DNA from: Vibrio comitans
GTDB lineage: Bacteria > Pseudomonadota > Gammaproteobacteria > Enterobacterales > Vibrionaceae
Length of the DNA: 64,000 bases
Assembly: GCA_024346835.1 (NCBI GenBank)
Contig: AP024866.1
Span: 2,728,001 to 2,792,000 of the forward strand
Reading direction: 5' to 3'
Below are positions 47,899-58,993 of this stretch, piece after piece (position 1 is the stretch's first letter; every line of letters begins with the position of its first letter). The position numbers and the translations under genes are program-made. The notes under the pieces are model-generated. The model did no database searches. It was not told the DNA's origin and saw nothing but the letters and a program-made list of their open reading frames with translations.

Positions 47899-48918
47899 TT
47901 ATACCGCCGCCATTCGAACCCAATCACCGTTCTCAACTTGAAGGGCGCTAGCAACTTTAGGGCTGATAATGACGCTTTGAGTTTCAGCATCAAATGCCGC
48001 TTGTTGAGCTACCGCTCTGAAGTTTTCAAACGAGGTATTACTAATGAGGTAATTGGTAGAACTGCCGTGCTCTGCAACCGACACTTGCGCCCTAAAGGAA
48101 TGGCGCACAGTATCAATATTGCGAAGGTCACATTCCACTGTTGGGCCGGCATCGAAGATGTCGACATAGTCTCTACAGGTGAAACCTTCGTTCTCAAGCA
48201 ATTTCAATGCTGGTCGGGTATTGTCATGCACCTCGCCAATCACCGCCTGTGCCTCTTTACTCAATAGATTGATGTAGATAGGCAACTTTGGCATTAGGTC
48301 AGCGATAAAGCCTTTCTTGCCAATACCAGTGAGGTAATCGGCCATAGTAAAGTCGATAGAGAAGAAGTGTTCCTGCAACCACTCCCAAAATGGAGAATTG
48401 CCTTTTTCATCGGAAACCCCTCTCATCTCCGCAAAGATCGTTTTAGAGAATCGATGAGGGTGCTCCGCTAACATTAAGAAGCGACACTTAGACATCAATC
48501 GGCCGTTCAGTCCACCACGGAACTTAGGACGCAGAAACAAAGTGCAAATTTCACTACACCCAGTGTAGTTGTTACCAAAGGTCAGTAACTTCACGACATT
48601 GTTCACGCCCAGTTTTGGCGACGAATGTACAACCTTGCTTATATGGTACGAATAGAAAGGGACGTCCCAGCCTATCGAGGCTTCTATACCTGTGGTGCCT
48701 GCTACCTCGCCCGTATCACAATCCACACCGACCATAAGGTAGCCTTCGTCACCCGGTGATGTCACCTCTGGCTTTTGAAAGCTATTCACTGAGTGATCGA
48801 TTCTATTGGTAAGCAGCTCTTCATTGACTGGCAAAGAGGTAAACCCGTGACCGGACTCCTCTGCACACAGGTGCAATGCATCGTAATCATCCTTTAAAAT
48901 TGGGCGTACTACTAACAT
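47899..48918 (-). CDS. astA: Arginine N-succinyltransferase
   Basis: 339 residues: VVRPILKDDYDALHLCAEESGHGFTSLP, with LRPKFRGGLNGRLMSKCRFL and FFSIDFTMADYLTGIGKKGFIADLMPKLPIYI. First step of the arginine succinyltransferase pathway. AGGAGG ahead of the ATG. 23 bases downstream of argD. Confidence 0.95.
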   Translation of the reverse strand: MLVVRPILKDDYDALHLCAEESGHGFTSLPVNEELLTNRIDHSVNSFQKPEVTSPGDEGYLMVGVDCDTGEVAGTTGIEASIGWDVPFYSYHISKVVHSSPKLGVNNVVKLLTFGNNYTGCSEICTLFLRPKFRGGLNGRLMSKCRFLMLAEHPHRFSKTIFAEMRGVSDEKGNSPFWEWLQEHFFSIDFTMADYLTGIGKKGFIADLMPKLPIYINLLSKEAQAVIGEVHDNTRPALKLLENEGFTCRDYVDIFDAGPTVECDLRNIDTVRHSFRAQVSVAEHGSSTNYLISNTSFENFRAVAQQAAFDAETQSVIISPKVASALQVENGDWVRMAAV

Positions 48919-48941
48919 CCCACTATCCTCCTGATAGAAAA

Positions 48942-50150
48942 CTATGCGTTGTATAACTTAGCTACAGCTGCCTCAAAGCGCTCAAATCCTTGCTTGATTT
49001 CCTCTGGTGTAATCACCAATGAAGGAGTGAAACGGACCACGTCAGCGCCAGCAATCAGCACCATCAGACCTTCTTCACCGGCAGCAACCAATATGTCACG
49101 AGAGCGACCTTTCCAGTCATCATTCAGTTCAGCGCCAAGTAATAAGCCCTTACCTCTGAACTCAGCAAAGATTGGATACTTAGCGTTAATACGTTCTAGC
49201 TCTGCTCGGAATAACCCTTCACGCTCTTTTACGCCTTGTAGAACATCGGGTTGAGAAACATGTCCAACAACCGCTTCAGCAACAGCACACGCTAATGGGT
49301 TGCCGCCGTAGGTTGAACCGTGAGTACCTACTTTAAGGTGTTTAGCCAGTTTTTCTGTCGTCAGCATCGCGCCTACAGGGAAACCACCACCAAGAGACTT
49401 AGCGGTACTCAAGATATCAGGCGTTACTCCCAAACCTTGGTATGCATAGAAGTCACCAGTACGGCCGTTACCCGTTTGCACTTCATCGAAGATCAATAGT
49501 GCATTATGCTTATCACACAGCTCACGAACGGTTTGCACGAACTCTGAAGTCGGTGCAATGATGCCACCTTCCCCTTGTAGAGGCTCCATCATTACTGCAC
49601 AAGTTTCATCGGAGATAGCCGCTTCGAATGCTTGGATGTCGTTGTAAGGGATATGCTCGACATCACCCGGCTTAGGACCAAAACCGTCGGAATAAGCAGA
49701 TTGACCACCTACTGTGACCGTAAAGAAGGTACGACCATGGAAGCCTTTATTGAAGGCGATGATCTTAGATTTGTGCTCACCAAACTCATCCACAGCATAG
49801 CGACGAGCCAGTTTAAGTGCCGCCTCATTGGCTTCTGCGCCAGAGTTGGCAAAGAAGACTTTATCTGCAAAGCTCAGCTCAACCAATTTCTTAGCCAAAC
49901 GCAAAGCAGGCTCATTGGTCATCACATTACTCAGGTGCCATAACTGATTCGCTTGCTTAGTTAGTGCTTCTACCATCACCGGGTGACAATGACCTAAGCA
50001 ACTCACCGCGATACCACCAGCAAAATCAACGTATTCCTTATCTTGCTGATCCCAGATTCGCGCCCCTTCACCTCGAACCGGAATTACCGCCATCGGGTTA
50101 TAACAAGGGACCATAACTTCATCGAAATCTTTACGCGTTACATCTGTCAT
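48942..50150 (-). CDS. argD: Acetylornithine / succinylornithine aminotransferase
   Basis: 403 residues from the ATG at 50150 (GGAG seven bases ahead). Class III PLP transaminase; Schiff-base Lys251 in [31 protein letters not shown], and [12 protein letters not shown]. It can act both in arginine synthesis (ArgD) and, in this cluster with astA and astD, in arginine breakdown (AstC); the sequence cannot separate the two. Confidence 0.9.
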   Translation of the reverse strand: MTDVTRKDFDEVMVPCYNPMAVIPVRGEGARIWDQQDKEYVDFAGGIAVSCLGHCHPVMVEALTKQANQLWHLSNVMTNEPALRLAKKLVELSFADKVFFANSGAEANEAALKLARRYAVDEFGEHKSKIIAFNKGFHGRTFFTVTVGGQSAYSDGFGPKPGDVEHIPYNDIQAFEAAISDETCAVMMEPLQGEGGIIAPTSEFVQTVRELCDKHNALLIFDEVQTGNGRTGDFYAYQGLGVTPDILSTAKSLGGGFPVGAMLTTEKLAKHLKVGTHGSTYGGNPLACAVAEAVVGHVSQPDVLQGVKEREGLFRAELERINAKYPIFAEFRGKGLLLGAELNDDWKGRSRDILVAAGEEGLMVLIAGADVVRFTPSLVITPEEIKQGFERFEAAVAKLYNA

Positions 50151-50425
50151 TTCTGCACTCCTTTTATGCACTCCCCTCGCAATTAAAAAATTCGCTATTT
50201 ATGCATTGCTGGAGACATTTCCTCTGTACAGGCATTGTATTTACAATTTATTAACCATTTCAAGAGAAAAATACGCCTAATTAGGCTAATTTACCGTGCA
50301 AAATGTGAGCAGTGTGACGCTATTCGAGCAAGAAATAGGGAAAGTGATCATGTTGCATAACAAACCTACTTTTTAAATCAAATAAGTAGCAAAAATGTTA
50401 TGCAAGGAATTTCAATAGATATGCT

Positions 50426-51016
50426 TTATGTTTGGGGGATGCGAGCAAGGAAGTTAGCTAGGATCTCATGGCCTTGTTCTGTTTTGATCGATTCAGGATG
50501 AAACTGTACCGCCTCAACTGGCAGCGTCTTATGACGATAACCCATAATCTCTTTTTGTTGCCCCTTTTCATCGAGAGTCCAAGCGGTTACCTCAAGGCAT
50601 TCTGGAAGGGTTTCTTTTTCGACAATCAACGAATGATAACGAGTCACCGTCAAAGGATTACTAAGGCCTGTAAATACGCCAGCATTGGTGTGTTGTATTG
50701 GTGAGGTTTTACCATGCATGACTTTGTCAGCGCGAATCACCTTACCACCAAGGGCTTGGGCGATGGCTTGATGACCTAGGCATACACCAAGTAGAGGCAA
50801 CTGCCCCATAAACTCTTGGATGACCTGCAGAGAAATACCGGCTTCATTTGGGGTGCAAGGGCCAGGTGATATGACGATGGCTTGCGGTTTGAGTTCGTGG
50901 ATCTCGGCAATGGTGATCGCATCGTTACGAACGACCTTAGTGTCACAGCCTAACTCACAAAAATACTGATATAGGTTGTAAGTAAAGGAGTCGTAATTAT
51001 CAATGATCAACAGCAT
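50426..51016 (-). CDS. pabA: Aminodeoxychorismate synthase glutaminase subunit PabA
   Basis: 196 residues from the ATG at 51016 ([19 protein letters not shown]). Class I glutaminase with nucleophile Cys79 (GVCLGHQ) and the His-Glu pair in FHPES near 170. Supplies ammonia to PabB for folate synthesis; a TrpG role is not excluded. Downstream of trpS by 72 bases. Confidence 0.88.
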   Translation of the reverse strand: MLLIIDNYDSFTYNLYQYFCELGCDTKVVRNDAITIAEIHELKPQAIVISPGPCTPNEAGISLQVIQEFMGQLPLLGVCLGHQAIAQALGGKVIRADKVMHGKTSPIQHTNAGVFTGLSNPLTVTRYHSLIVEKETLPECLEVTAWTLDEKGQQKEIMGYRHKTLPVEAVQFHPESIKTEQGHEILANFLARIPQT

Positions 51017-51088
51017 GCAAGAGTCCAAACTAAAAATGCCACCACCTTGACGGCGATGGCATTCTATCACAACTTATTTGAGCAGGGT

Positions 51089-52114
51089 CTAAAACGGACG
51101 TTTTACAAAGCCAACCGCTTCGAAAACCTTATCTAAAGTCACAGCGGCTTTCGCTGATGCTTTCTCAGCACCCGCTTTCATTACTTCGTTTAAGTACGGC
51201 ATGTCTTGACGGATGCGATGGTACTCAGATTGAATAGGCTCAAGCATAGCAACAACAGCTTCACCCACATCTTTCTTGAATGGCCCATACATTTCAACGC
51301 CTTGGTATTGCGCTTCGATCTCAGCAAAGGTTTTACCCGTAGCCGCAGAGTACAGCCCCATTAGGTTAGCAATACCCGCCTTGTTCTCAATATCATGATG
51401 GATACGAGGTGGGTTATCTGGATCCGTTTGCGCCTTATTAATCTTCTTAATGATAGATTTTGGCTCTTCAAGAAGAGTGATAACGTTCTTACGGTTGTCA
51501 TCTGACTTCGACATTTTCTTGGTCGCATCTTGCAGGCTCATTACGCGAGCATTCACTGTTGGAATGTACGGCTCAGGAACTTGGAAGATTGGCGCTTCCG
51601 GCGTGCTGTAGATGTTATTGAAACGGTTTGCGATATCGCGAGCTAACTCTAGGTGTTGCTTCTGGTCGTTACCGACTGGCACTTGGTGTGCACCGTACAA
51701 CAAAATATCAGCAGCCATCAACACTGGGTAATCATACAAACCCACGTTAACGTCATTAGCGTAGCGCTGAGATTTATCTTTAAACTGCGTCATGCGGTTT
51801 AGCTCACCCATTTGGGTGTAACAGTTCAGAATCCAACCTAGTTGAGCATGCTCTGGTACGTGAGATTGCACAAACAGTGTGCTTTTCTCTGGCGTAACAC
51901 CTACAGCAAGACAGATAGCAAGTGCGTCTAGTGTTGCTTCGTGCAATGCCTTCGCGTCTTGACGAACCGTGATAGCATGAAGGTCAACAACACAGTACTG
52001 GCAGTCGTAATCATCTTGCATCTGATGCCACTGACGCAAAGCACCAAGATAGTTGCCAATGCTTAATTCACCAGACGGCTGAACACCGCTCAACACTATT
52101 GGTTTAGTGGTCAT
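51089..52114 (-). CDS. trpS: Tryptophanyl-tRNA synthetase
   Basis: 341 residues, class I. HIGH-like [15 protein letters not shown] near residue 14 and KMSKS in [10 protein letters not shown]. Downstream of gph but separated from it by a long terminator-like palindrome, so it may have its own promoter. GAGGAAG before the ATG. Confidence 0.97.
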   Translation of the reverse strand: MTTKPIVLSGVQPSGELSIGNYLGALRQWHQMQDDYDCQYCVVDLHAITVRQDAKALHEATLDALAICLAVGVTPEKSTLFVQSHVPEHAQLGWILNCYTQMGELNRMTQFKDKSQRYANDVNVGLYDYPVLMAADILLYGAHQVPVGNDQKQHLELARDIANRFNNIYSTPEAPIFQVPEPYIPTVNARVMSLQDATKKMSKSDDNRKNVITLLEEPKSIIKKINKAQTDPDNPPRIHHDIENKAGIANLMGLYSAATGKTFAEIEAQYQGVEMYGPFKKDVGEAVVAMLEPIQSEYHRIRQDMPYLNEVMKAGAEKASAKAAVTLDKVFEAVGFVKRPF

Positions 52115-52194
52115 GATAATTACTTCCTCAATACTTCTAAAATAAAAATTTTGTACGATAAAGCAGTGTACTCATCGATGAGTATATTGGAAGG

Positions 52195-52248
52195 AAAAAA
52201 ACAGGAAAATGAGCCTAAGTTGGAATTTCATATCAACTTAAGCTCATT
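52195..52248 (-). terminator. Terminator-like long stem between gph and trpS
   Basis: AATGAGCCTAAGTTG (52208-52222) pairs with CAACTTAAGCTCATT (52234-52248), one mismatch, 11-base loop. On the minus strand the stem is followed by TTCCTG and T7. It starts about 9 bases after the gph stop. Confidence 0.72.
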
Positions 52249-52256
52249 ACTTGGTT

Positions 52257-52940
52257 TTAACAGCGAGTGAGTAACTCTGGCAGTTGAGAGAGATCTTGAA
52301 TCAAGTGATCTGGGTTCGCTTGTTCGATAGGTTCGCCATGGTTATATCCATATGGCAAAGCGACAGACATGACTCCAGCATTTTTGGCTGCCAATATGTC
52401 GTTTTTAGAATCACCAATCATAACGGTCTCAGAAAGAGACGCTTGGTACTTGCCCATTAGATGCGTCAATGGCAAAGGATCTGGTTTTTTCTTGGCAAGG
52501 CTGTCCCCACCTAAAACGTCAATAAACAGATCATCAATACCGTGTTGAGCGAGAATCTCGGGCACAAACTGGTACGGTTTATTAGTAATAACCGCAAGTT
52601 GATAGCCCGCTTCGTGCAACGCTCGCAGCGACTCTTTTACTCTAGGGTATAGAGTACTTTGCGTGTGTCCACACTCTGCGTAGAAGCGATCAAAATGCGC
52701 TCTCGCTTCGCTCTTGGACTCATCTGTTAGGCTTAGATCAATTTCGATATCTTGGCTCAAGGCTCTCGCAACAAGAGTATCTGCTCCGTTGCCAACCCAA
52801 TCTCTTACCTGAGCTTCTGATGCGCCCGGTCTTCCCATCGCTTTCATGGCAAGATCGACTGCTGTGGTCAGGTCGGGAACGCTATCAAGTAGCGTTCCAT
52901 CAAGGTCAAAGGCAAGAAGCTTAATAGTATTTGACGACAA
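52257..52940 (-). CDS. gph: Phosphoglycolate phosphatase
   Basis: 227 residues, HAD family. Nucleophile Asp12 and Asp14 in AFDLDGTLLDS; VITNKP and GDSKNDILAAKNAG carry motifs II and III/IV. The first codon is TTG at 52940; no earlier or nearby ATG keeps the essential N-terminus. It lies one base after the rpe stop, so coupling probably supports initiation. Removes phosphoglycolate from DNA repair. Confidence 0.93.
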   Translation of the reverse strand: MSSNTIKLLAFDLDGTLLDSVPDLTTAVDLAMKAMGRPGASEAQVRDWVGNGADTLVARALSQDIEIDLSLTDESKSEARAHFDRFYAECGHTQSTLYPRVKESLRALHEAGYQLAVITNKPYQFVPEILAQHGIDDLFIDVLGGDSLAKKKPDPLPLTHLMGKYQASLSETVMIGDSKNDILAAKNAGVMSVALPYGYNHGEPIEQANPDHLIQDLSQLPELLTRC

Positions 52941-52941
52941 G

Positions 52942-53613
52942 TTATTTCACCTTAGCCAGTTCAGCACGCATTTCATCAATCACTTGCTTGTAATCAGGCT
53001 GATTAAAGATAGCTGAACCTGCAACAAACATATCTGCGCCGGCTTCAGCAATCTCGCGAATATTGTCTACCTTCACGCCACCATCAATCTCTAAGCGAAT
53101 ATCGCGACCGCTCGCGTCAATACGTTCACGTACTGCTCGCAGTTTATCTAGAGTACTTGGAATGAAAGACTGACCACCAAAGCCAGGATTTACTGACATC
53201 AGCAAGATCATATCAACCTTATCCATGATGTAGTCCAAGTGAGATAGAGGTGTTGCAGGATTTAATACTACGCCAGCCTTACAACCATGCTCTTTAATCA
53301 GTTGCAGAGTACGGTCAACGTGCTCAGATGCTTCAACATGGAAGGTGATCATGCTTGCGCCAGCTTTGGCAAACTCAGGGACGATAGCATCAACAGGCTT
53401 AACCATTAGATGAACATCGATAGGTGCAGTAATTCCATAATCACGCAGTGCCTTACAGATCGGGGCACCAAAGGTCAGGTTTGGAACGTAGTGGTTGTCC
53501 ATCACATCAAAATGCACTACATCGGCGCCAGCTGCGAGCACACGCTCAACATCTTCACCTAAACGAGCAAAATCCGCGGATAAAATAGATGGAGCAATAA
53601 GAAAATCGGTCAT
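52942..53613 (-). CDS. rpe: Ribulose-phosphate 3-epimerase
   Basis: 223 residues, TIM barrel: [44 protein letters not shown] with metal ligands, [10 protein letters not shown] and [10 protein letters not shown]. Pentose-phosphate pathway. Followed immediately by gph. Confidence 0.97.
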   Translation of the reverse strand: MTDFLIAPSILSADFARLGEDVERVLAAGADVVHFDVMDNHYVPNLTFGAPICKALRDYGITAPIDVHLMVKPVDAIVPEFAKAGASMITFHVEASEHVDRTLQLIKEHGCKAGVVLNPATPLSHLDYIMDKVDMILLMSVNPGFGGQSFIPSTLDKLRAVRERIDASGRDIRLEIDGGVKVDNIREIAEAGADMFVAGSAIFNQPDYKQVIDEMRAELAKVK

Positions 53614-53724
53614 ACCTGTCCCCTGTATAAGGCGTTCAATTTGCGCGCAATTCTACAAAAGCAAACGATAAACTAAAAGGACAAATTTGAAATGATTATG
53701 ATTGTTGCGATAACAGAGGAGAAA

Positions 53725-54546
53725 TTAGTCCGCGCTATTAAATAGAGCCAGCAATTCATCCACCTTATTTCGTCCCGCACCATTTCGACTGATCGTACGT
53801 TTAACCTTAACCACATTCAGTTCAGCGCCATGGTATAAACGACGAGTGAGCATGGTATCGTGATTGGAAATCAGTACAGGTATGCCACGCTTAGTCGCTG
53901 TGCGCTCTGCAACATCAGCCAAAGCCGCTTGGTCATCTAAAGAGAAACCATTGCCAGAGTAAGTGGTAAAGTTCGCTGTGGTAGATAAAGGCGCATAAGG
54001 AGGATCGCAGTAAACCACACTCCCCTTGCGAGCACGCTTAAAGGTTTCTAAATAACCCTCACAGACAAATGTCGCCTTTTTGGCTTTCTCAGCAAAAAAT
54101 TCGAGCTCTTGCTCTGGAAAATACGGCTTCTTGTAGGAACCAAAAGGTACATTGAATCCGCCCTTCTTGTTGTATCGACACAGGCCATTAAAACCAAATC
54201 GATTCATATACAAAAAAGCGACAGAGCGGAAAAGAATGTCATCGGTAGCGTTAAACTGCCTACGAACCTCCAAATACACCTCTTTTTGGTTGTATTCAGG
54301 CGTAAACATACGCTTGGCCTCATTGATATAGGCCTGAGGATCATTCTTCAGTAGGTTATAAAGATTGATTAAATCTGGGTTAATGTCTGCTAACAAATAC
54401 TGCTCATAGTCAGTATTTAAGAAAACCGAGCCTGCACCAACAAAAGGTTCAACCAGCTTTTTTGCTTGTGGCAGATGACGCTGAATATCATCAACGAGTC
54501 CATACTTGCCACCTGCCCACTTTAAAAAGGCACGTTGTTTTTTCAT
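53725..54546 (-). CDS. dam: DNA adenine methylase (GATC)
   Basis: 273 residues. N-terminal AFLKWAGGKYGLV motif for AdoMet and catalytic DPPY (VYCDPPYAPLS). Target-recognition region between, with AFLYMNRFGFNGLCRYN. Length and order in damX-dam-rpe-gph match E. coli. In Vibrio cholerae it is essential and acts in replication of chromosome II. Confidence 0.96.
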   Translation of the reverse strand: MKKQRAFLKWAGGKYGLVDDIQRHLPQAKKLVEPFVGAGSVFLNTDYEQYLLADINPDLINLYNLLKNDPQAYINEAKRMFTPEYNQKEVYLEVRRQFNATDDILFRSVAFLYMNRFGFNGLCRYNKKGGFNVPFGSYKKPYFPEQELEFFAEKAKKATFVCEGYLETFKRARKGSVVYCDPPYAPLSTTANFTTYSGNGFSLDDQAALADVAERTATKRGIPVLISNHDTMLTRRLYHGAELNVVKVKRTISRNGAGRNKVDELLALFNSAD

Positions 54547-54613
54547 TGCCGGTCTTCACTACCCATAATTTATAGGACGCGGAATGTAACATAAAACGAA
54601 GCTCATCTCAGCG

Positions 54614-56035
54614 TTATTTTCCTGCTTCAATCTCTTTATGCACTTGTGTCATAGACTTAACCCAAGGCCCCACCTCTTGAACCGCCTCTGGCAGCTCAGC
54701 AATACCTTGGCTAGCTAGCTTCACGTAGCGATAGTCACCGTAAGTAATGATGTACCATTTCTTTCCTGAGCGAAGCGTAGGATAGATTCGAGTTTCATTT
54801 TGCATCTGGTGGGTATCAAGGAAGGATTGCACCTCGCGCATAGTTCTCAATGCGCCAAGCTGAATCGTGTAACGCTTCGCACTGATTTCCTTCAGCTCTT
54901 CTCTAGAAAAAGAGAAATTAACCGCGTTACTTAGCGGCTTGTCTTCACTTTTTGCCACAGGTTCAACTTGTTTAGGTTGTGGCGCTGCTACCTGAGATTC
55001 AGTCTCTATTAGTGAATCAACAACCTCATCAGGGACGACCACTCGCTGTCTGCCGTTGCTATTGTCCGCCAAGGTGACTGTTTTATCCGTCACTGGAGGG
55101 GGCAATTCCTTGGTATCATCGATAAGGGTGTCTTGCTCTTTAACCGAAAAGTCCACCACCTCACTGCTCTCACCAGATAGCGATAACTCGTTTTGATTTT
55201 CTACACTTTCAGACGGCGTTATTGGAACAGGCTCGTTGCCTGTCGGCTTGCCTGAACCCGATAGTAACCACCAAGTGAGCAGACCTAATAAAATAACGAG
55301 CAAGGTAATAATAATGCCAGATTTGGCAGAGCCATTATGCGAAGGCAAGGCTGATTTAGTTGATTTCACTTTATTTCCTAGTGCAATGAGCTCACCCGGG
55401 TATCGAGCACATCGCTGTGCTTTCTTGCGGATTTTATCGCGTTTCTTGAGGCTTTCGAATTTACGAAGGACCATCAACTCTAAAAAGAACTCCGCTTCAC
55501 TTTGACGAAGTGGCTCAATTTTTAGCTCTGTCGGCTGCACATTAAATTGCCGACTTAGTGGCAACACTTTCTTGCTTAACAAGTCAGGGCCACATGCCAA
55601 AATTAAACTCAGAGTCCAGGTAGGGTGTGCTTGAATGCGCTCCACCAAACTCCAAAGTAAAAGTAGGTTCTCTTCGGAGAGTAAGCTGGCATCATCAACC
55701 AAGATAACAAACTCGGTCGTTTGCAATCCTAATTCATTATCTAGATTCTCAAAAAGACTAAGGTCGGCATCGAATGTGCCATTAGGGATAAGTTGTTGAA
55801 ATAGCGTTTGCTTGATGTCCAGTTCAGACGAGGAAGCATCACCTAACAGCAGTGCTTTATAGCGAGTAGAAACGAAGTGCGAGAAGTAACGGTTGAGGAG
55901 CCAAGATTTACCAGCTCCCCTTGCGCCAATAAAAGTAACGAGATTTGAACCAAATCGAGTCATGAGACGCAGCTTATCAAGCAGCTGCGACTGAGACTGT
56001 AATTCTAATGTCCTTGTTTTCTGAGCCTTGCTCAT
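54614..56035 (-). CDS. damX: DamX, SPOR-domain cell division protein
   Basis: 473 residues from the ATG at 56035 (the frame's preceding codon is TTG). AAA-type ATPase domain at the N-terminus (Walker A GARGAGKSWLLN near residue 37; ILVDDASLL), one membrane helix (about 240-258, LLVILLGLLTWWLL), a Pro/Thr/Glu-rich linker and a C-terminal SPOR domain (about 390-470, RYTIQLGALRTMREVQSFL). SPOR binds septal glycan stripped of peptides. Confidence 0.93.
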   Translation of the reverse strand: MSKAQKTRTLELQSQSQLLDKLRLMTRFGSNLVTFIGARGAGKSWLLNRYFSHFVSTRYKALLLGDASSSELDIKQTLFQQLIPNGTFDADLSLFENLDNELGLQTTEFVILVDDASLLSEENLLLLWSLVERIQAHPTWTLSLILACGPDLLSKKVLPLSRQFNVQPTELKIEPLRQSEAEFFLELMVLRKFESLKKRDKIRKKAQRCARYPGELIALGNKVKSTKSALPSHNGSAKSGIIITLLVILLGLLTWWLLSGSGKPTGNEPVPITPSESVENQNELSLSGESSEVVDFSVKEQDTLIDDTKELPPPVTDKTVTLADNSNGRQRVVVPDEVVDSLIETESQVAAPQPKQVEPVAKSEDKPLSNAVNFSFSREELKEISAKRYTIQLGALRTMREVQSFLDTHQMQNETRIYPTLRSGKKWYIITYGDYRYVKLASQGIAELPEAVQEVGPWVKSMTQVHKEIEAGK

Positions 56036-56056
56036 CAACTATCCCTATGTGTTACT

Positions 56057-57160
56057 TTACTCTCGCCCGTCCTCAATTGCTTGGTAGACATGGTCTAGGT
56101 CAATATCGCTTACAACCTTAGAGCTACCAATTGCATCTGGTAATACTAAGCGTAGACGACCTGATAAAACTTTTTTGTCTCGCATCATATGCTTCATGAA
56201 GTCTTCACCCGACATGCTCTCAGGTGTATGAACCGGCAAATGACAGGCTTCCAGTAGTGATTTTATTCTATCTACATCGATAGAACCAAGCATACCAGCG
56301 TGAGCTGCGGCTCTTGCAGCCATCACTGTTCCAGAAGAAACAGCCTCACCATGCAACCATTTACCATATCCTAATTCGGCCTCAATAGCATGACCAAAAG
56401 TATGACCCAGATTCAATAATGCTCGAACACCTGACTCTTTTTCGTCTTGAGCAACAACATCAGCCTTAATTTGACAACAGTTTGCTATCGCTTTAGTGAT
56501 CGATGAGCTTTCCAGAGCAGTTAAAGACTGTATATGCTGTTCTATCCACTCAAAGAAAGGCTTATCAATAATAATACCGTACTTAACAACCTCTGCCATG
56601 CCAGCAGCAAACTCTCTGTCAGGTAGGGTGGCTAAGGTATCAATATCAATGATCACTGATTTAGGCTGGTAGAAGGCACCAATCATGTTTTTGCCCAAGG
56701 GGTGATTGACCGCTGTTTTGCCACCAACGGAAGAATCCACTTGAGACAATAGCGTGGTTGGGATCTGAACGAAATCAACGCCTCGTTGGTAGCATGCCGC
56801 TACAAAGCCAACTAAGTCACCAATGACACCACCGCCCAGTGCTACCAAAAGCACATCACGGCTGTAGTTTTCCTCTAGCAAAAAGCTCATTACATCGTTG
56901 AAGGTCTCCAACGATTTGAACTGTTCACCATCAGGAAGCTCAAGTACTCGAGTTTTACACCCTAGTTCAGTGAATTGATGCTTAACTTTTTCAGCGTACA
57001 AAGGACCCACAGTTGTATTAGTGATAATAACAACTTGTTGTTGTGATAGGTCTTTAGATGATGGGAAAAGACTTGAAAAGAGGGCTGGGTCACCCAATAA
57101 CCCAGCGCCAATTGAAATCGGGTAGCTTCGCTCCCCTAAACTTACCGTGATCCGTTCCAT
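56057..57160 (-). CDS. aroB: 3-dehydroquinate synthase
   Basis: 367 residues from the ATG at 57160 (GAGGAG eight bases ahead); an upstream GTG adds three residues. [18 protein letters not shown] start, [11 protein letters not shown] and GRTAVN-like ([21 protein letters not shown]). Second shikimate-pathway step, NAD and metal dependent. Directly downstream of aroK. Confidence 0.96.
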   Translation of the reverse strand: MERITVSLGERSYPISIGAGLLGDPALFSSLFPSSKDLSQQQVVIITNTTVGPLYAEKVKHQFTELGCKTRVLELPDGEQFKSLETFNDVMSFLLEENYSRDVLLVALGGGVIGDLVGFVAACYQRGVDFVQIPTTLLSQVDSSVGGKTAVNHPLGKNMIGAFYQPKSVIIDIDTLATLPDREFAAGMAEVVKYGIIIDKPFFEWIEQHIQSLTALESSSITKAIANCCQIKADVVAQDEKESGVRALLNLGHTFGHAIEAELGYGKWLHGEAVSSGTVMAARAAAHAGMLGSIDVDRIKSLLEACHLPVHTPESMSGEDFMKHMMRDKKVLSGRLRLVLPDAIGSSKVVSDIDLDHVYQAIEDGRE

Positions 57161-57195
57161 GGGATGCACTCCTCAGTAAGATTAACGTTGGAAGA

Positions 57196-57714
57196 TTAAC
57201 GCTCTTCCAACATTTTAACGATCTGATTTGCAACTACTTTTGCGCTCTGATCATCAGTTTTAACTGTGTAGTCTGCAACTTCTTCATACTGTGGGTTACG
57301 CTGTGCAGCCAAAGCCTCAAGAACCTCACGAGGCTCATCAGTTTGCAGAAGCGGACGCTTTTTATCGCGGTTCGTACGAGCAAGTTGTTTTTCGATAGTA
57401 GTTTCTAGATACACTACTACACCACGTGCAGATAGACGGTTGCGGTTTTCTTTACTCATTACTGAGCCGCCACCAGTCGCAAGAACGATACCCTGTTCTT
57501 GGGTAAGGTCGTTGATAACACCCTCTTCACGCTTGCGGAAGCCTTCTTCGCCTTCCACATCGAATACCCAAGCGATATCAGCGCCAGTGCGCTCTTCGAT
57601 TACCGTATCAGAATCAACAAACTCCATATGAAGTTGTTGTGCTAGGTGTCTACCTATTGTGCTTTTGCCGGCGCCCATTGGGCCAACAAGGAAAATATTA
57701 CGTTTCTCAGCCAT
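57196..57714 (-). CDS. aroK: Shikimate kinase I
   Basis: 172 residues: Walker [19 protein letters not shown] (11-28), [16 protein letters not shown] and the lid region RDKKRPLLQ. Starts 151 bases after the pilQ coding region ends, so it may have its own promoter in that gap. Confidence 0.97.
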   Translation of the reverse strand: MAEKRNIFLVGPMGAGKSTIGRHLAQQLHMEFVDSDTVIEERTGADIAWVFDVEGEEGFRKREEGVINDLTQEQGIVLATGGGSVMSKENRNRLSARGVVVYLETTIEKQLARTNRDKKRPLLQTDEPREVLEALAAQRNPQYEEVADYTVKTDDQSAKVVANQIVKMLEER

Positions 57715-57864
57715 GTTCAGCAGTATTTTACAACGTTAAAGTCAAATTACATCGCCATCTCTGCCGCTGCTATAAAAGTCAGGGTTGATGAGTGGCGCCA
57801 AGTTCCTCACAGATGAATCGTGATAAGACCCGAAATTATCTGGATTTGCCATCAACAATGCAAA

Positions 57865-58992
57865 TTATATTTTATCTTTTTTTGGAAACAGGATCGAAGG
57901 CGTAACAAATATCAGTAACTCACTACGACCGAACTTGTCTGAAGTGCGCTTAAAAAAGCGACCAAGCCAAGGAATATCAGATAGATACGGAACTTTCTCC
58001 ACATTGCGCGTAATTGTTTTTTGATAGATACCACCTAACACTATGGTCTCACCATTATTCACCAAAACTTGTGTTTGAATACGCTGAGTATCAATAGCAA
58101 CTGATTCGCCTATCCCTGTTTTAACCACTTGACCCGGTCTGTCTTGGGTAACATGCAGATCCAGAACCAATTTATTGTCTGGCGTAATTTGTGGCACCAC
58201 CTTAAGACTGAGCACCGCTTTTCTGAAGGAAATTGATGTTGCGCCACTGGATGCAGCCTCAAGATAGGGAATCTCTGAGCCTTGCTCAATATAAGCTGGC
58301 TGCTTGTTAGTTGTGATAAGTCTAGGACTAGAGATAATTTCCGCTCGAGACTCCGCTTGTAAGGCAGATAACTCTAGATCCAGTAGGGTATCAGACCCGA
58401 GCTTTGCCAGTTGAAAAGCTAAGGTTGACGCATTGGGGTTAGCCAAACCAAGGTTCACATTTAGGTGATCCTCAAGCTCCATACTGCCTTTTGAAGCCTC
58501 GATGCTTGGTGTGATTTTTGAGTCGACGTTAATATTGGTAAATCCCCAGCGCACGCCTATCTCATCTAACTCTCCTTCATTGATTGTCACTATTCTCGCT
58601 TCTATTTGAACTTGTTTAACGGGGATGTCGAGTGAATCAATAATCTCAGTAATCCGTTGCAGATTATCGGGATGATCATAGATCAACAGAGCATTGGTTC
58701 TTTCATCTACCGCAATCAAACCAAGCTCAGAAACCGTCCCTACTCTGCGATGATGATCGAGAATAGAAGCGATATCCGATGCTTTAGCGTATTTAATGGC
58801 AAACAATTGAGAGTCAAGTCTGACGGGAGTTGATACTCGGGTGGGTTCTAAAGTTTTAAGCGGAGAGGCAACTTCTCGAGACTCGACGATTGGTTCGACT
58901 TTCTCATTAATTGAAGAGAACCACTGAGGTTCATCTGCCCAAGAGAATGGTCCGCAAAACAAGGAAATGACAAAAAAATAAAACAGGCGCAT
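57865..58992 (-). CDS. pilQ: PilQ-type secretin, short form lacking AMIN and N0 domains
   Basis: 375 residues, against about 560 in V. cholerae as I recall. A signal peptide (cut near SWA-DE) and a 40-residue linker lead directly to an N1-like domain (about 62-130, FAIKYAKASDIASIL, ERTNALLIYDHPDNLQRI). The secretin barrel follows: VQIEARIVTINEGEL, SSPRLITTNKQPAYIEQGSEIPYL and VPYLSDIPWLGRFFKRTSDKFGRSELLIFVTPSIL. The outer-membrane pore for type IV pili or DNA uptake. AMIN repeats and the N0/STN domain are missing, and no pilP gene precedes it. The start is one base after the pilO stop. Confidence 0.9.
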   Translation of the reverse strand: MRLFYFFVISLFCGPFSWADEPQWFSSINEKVEPIVESREVASPLKTLEPTRVSTPVRLDSQLFAIKYAKASDIASILDHHRRVGTVSELGLIAVDERTNALLIYDHPDNLQRITEIIDSLDIPVKQVQIEARIVTINEGELDEIGVRWGFTNINVDSKITPSIEASKGSMELEDHLNVNLGLANPNASTLAFQLAKLGSDTLLDLELSALQAESRAEIISSPRLITTNKQPAYIEQGSEIPYLEAASSGATSISFRKAVLSLKVVPQITPDNKLVLDLHVTQDRPGQVVKTGIGESVAIDTQRIQTQVLVNNGETIVLGGIYQKTITRNVEKVPYLSDIPWLGRFFKRTSDKFGRSELLIFVTPSILFPKKDKI

Positions 58993-58993
58993 A

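Noticed and set aside
50151..50425. ArgR boxes upstream of argD
   Set aside because: No TGAAT/ATTCA pair with the right spacing could be found; the 275-base gap shows only AT-rich sequence and a weak CTATT/AATAG repeat.
57865..58992. Frameshift or internal stop explaining the short PilQ
   Set aside because: The gene has its own ATG and signal peptide and follows pilO by one base, leaving no room for a missing 5' part.
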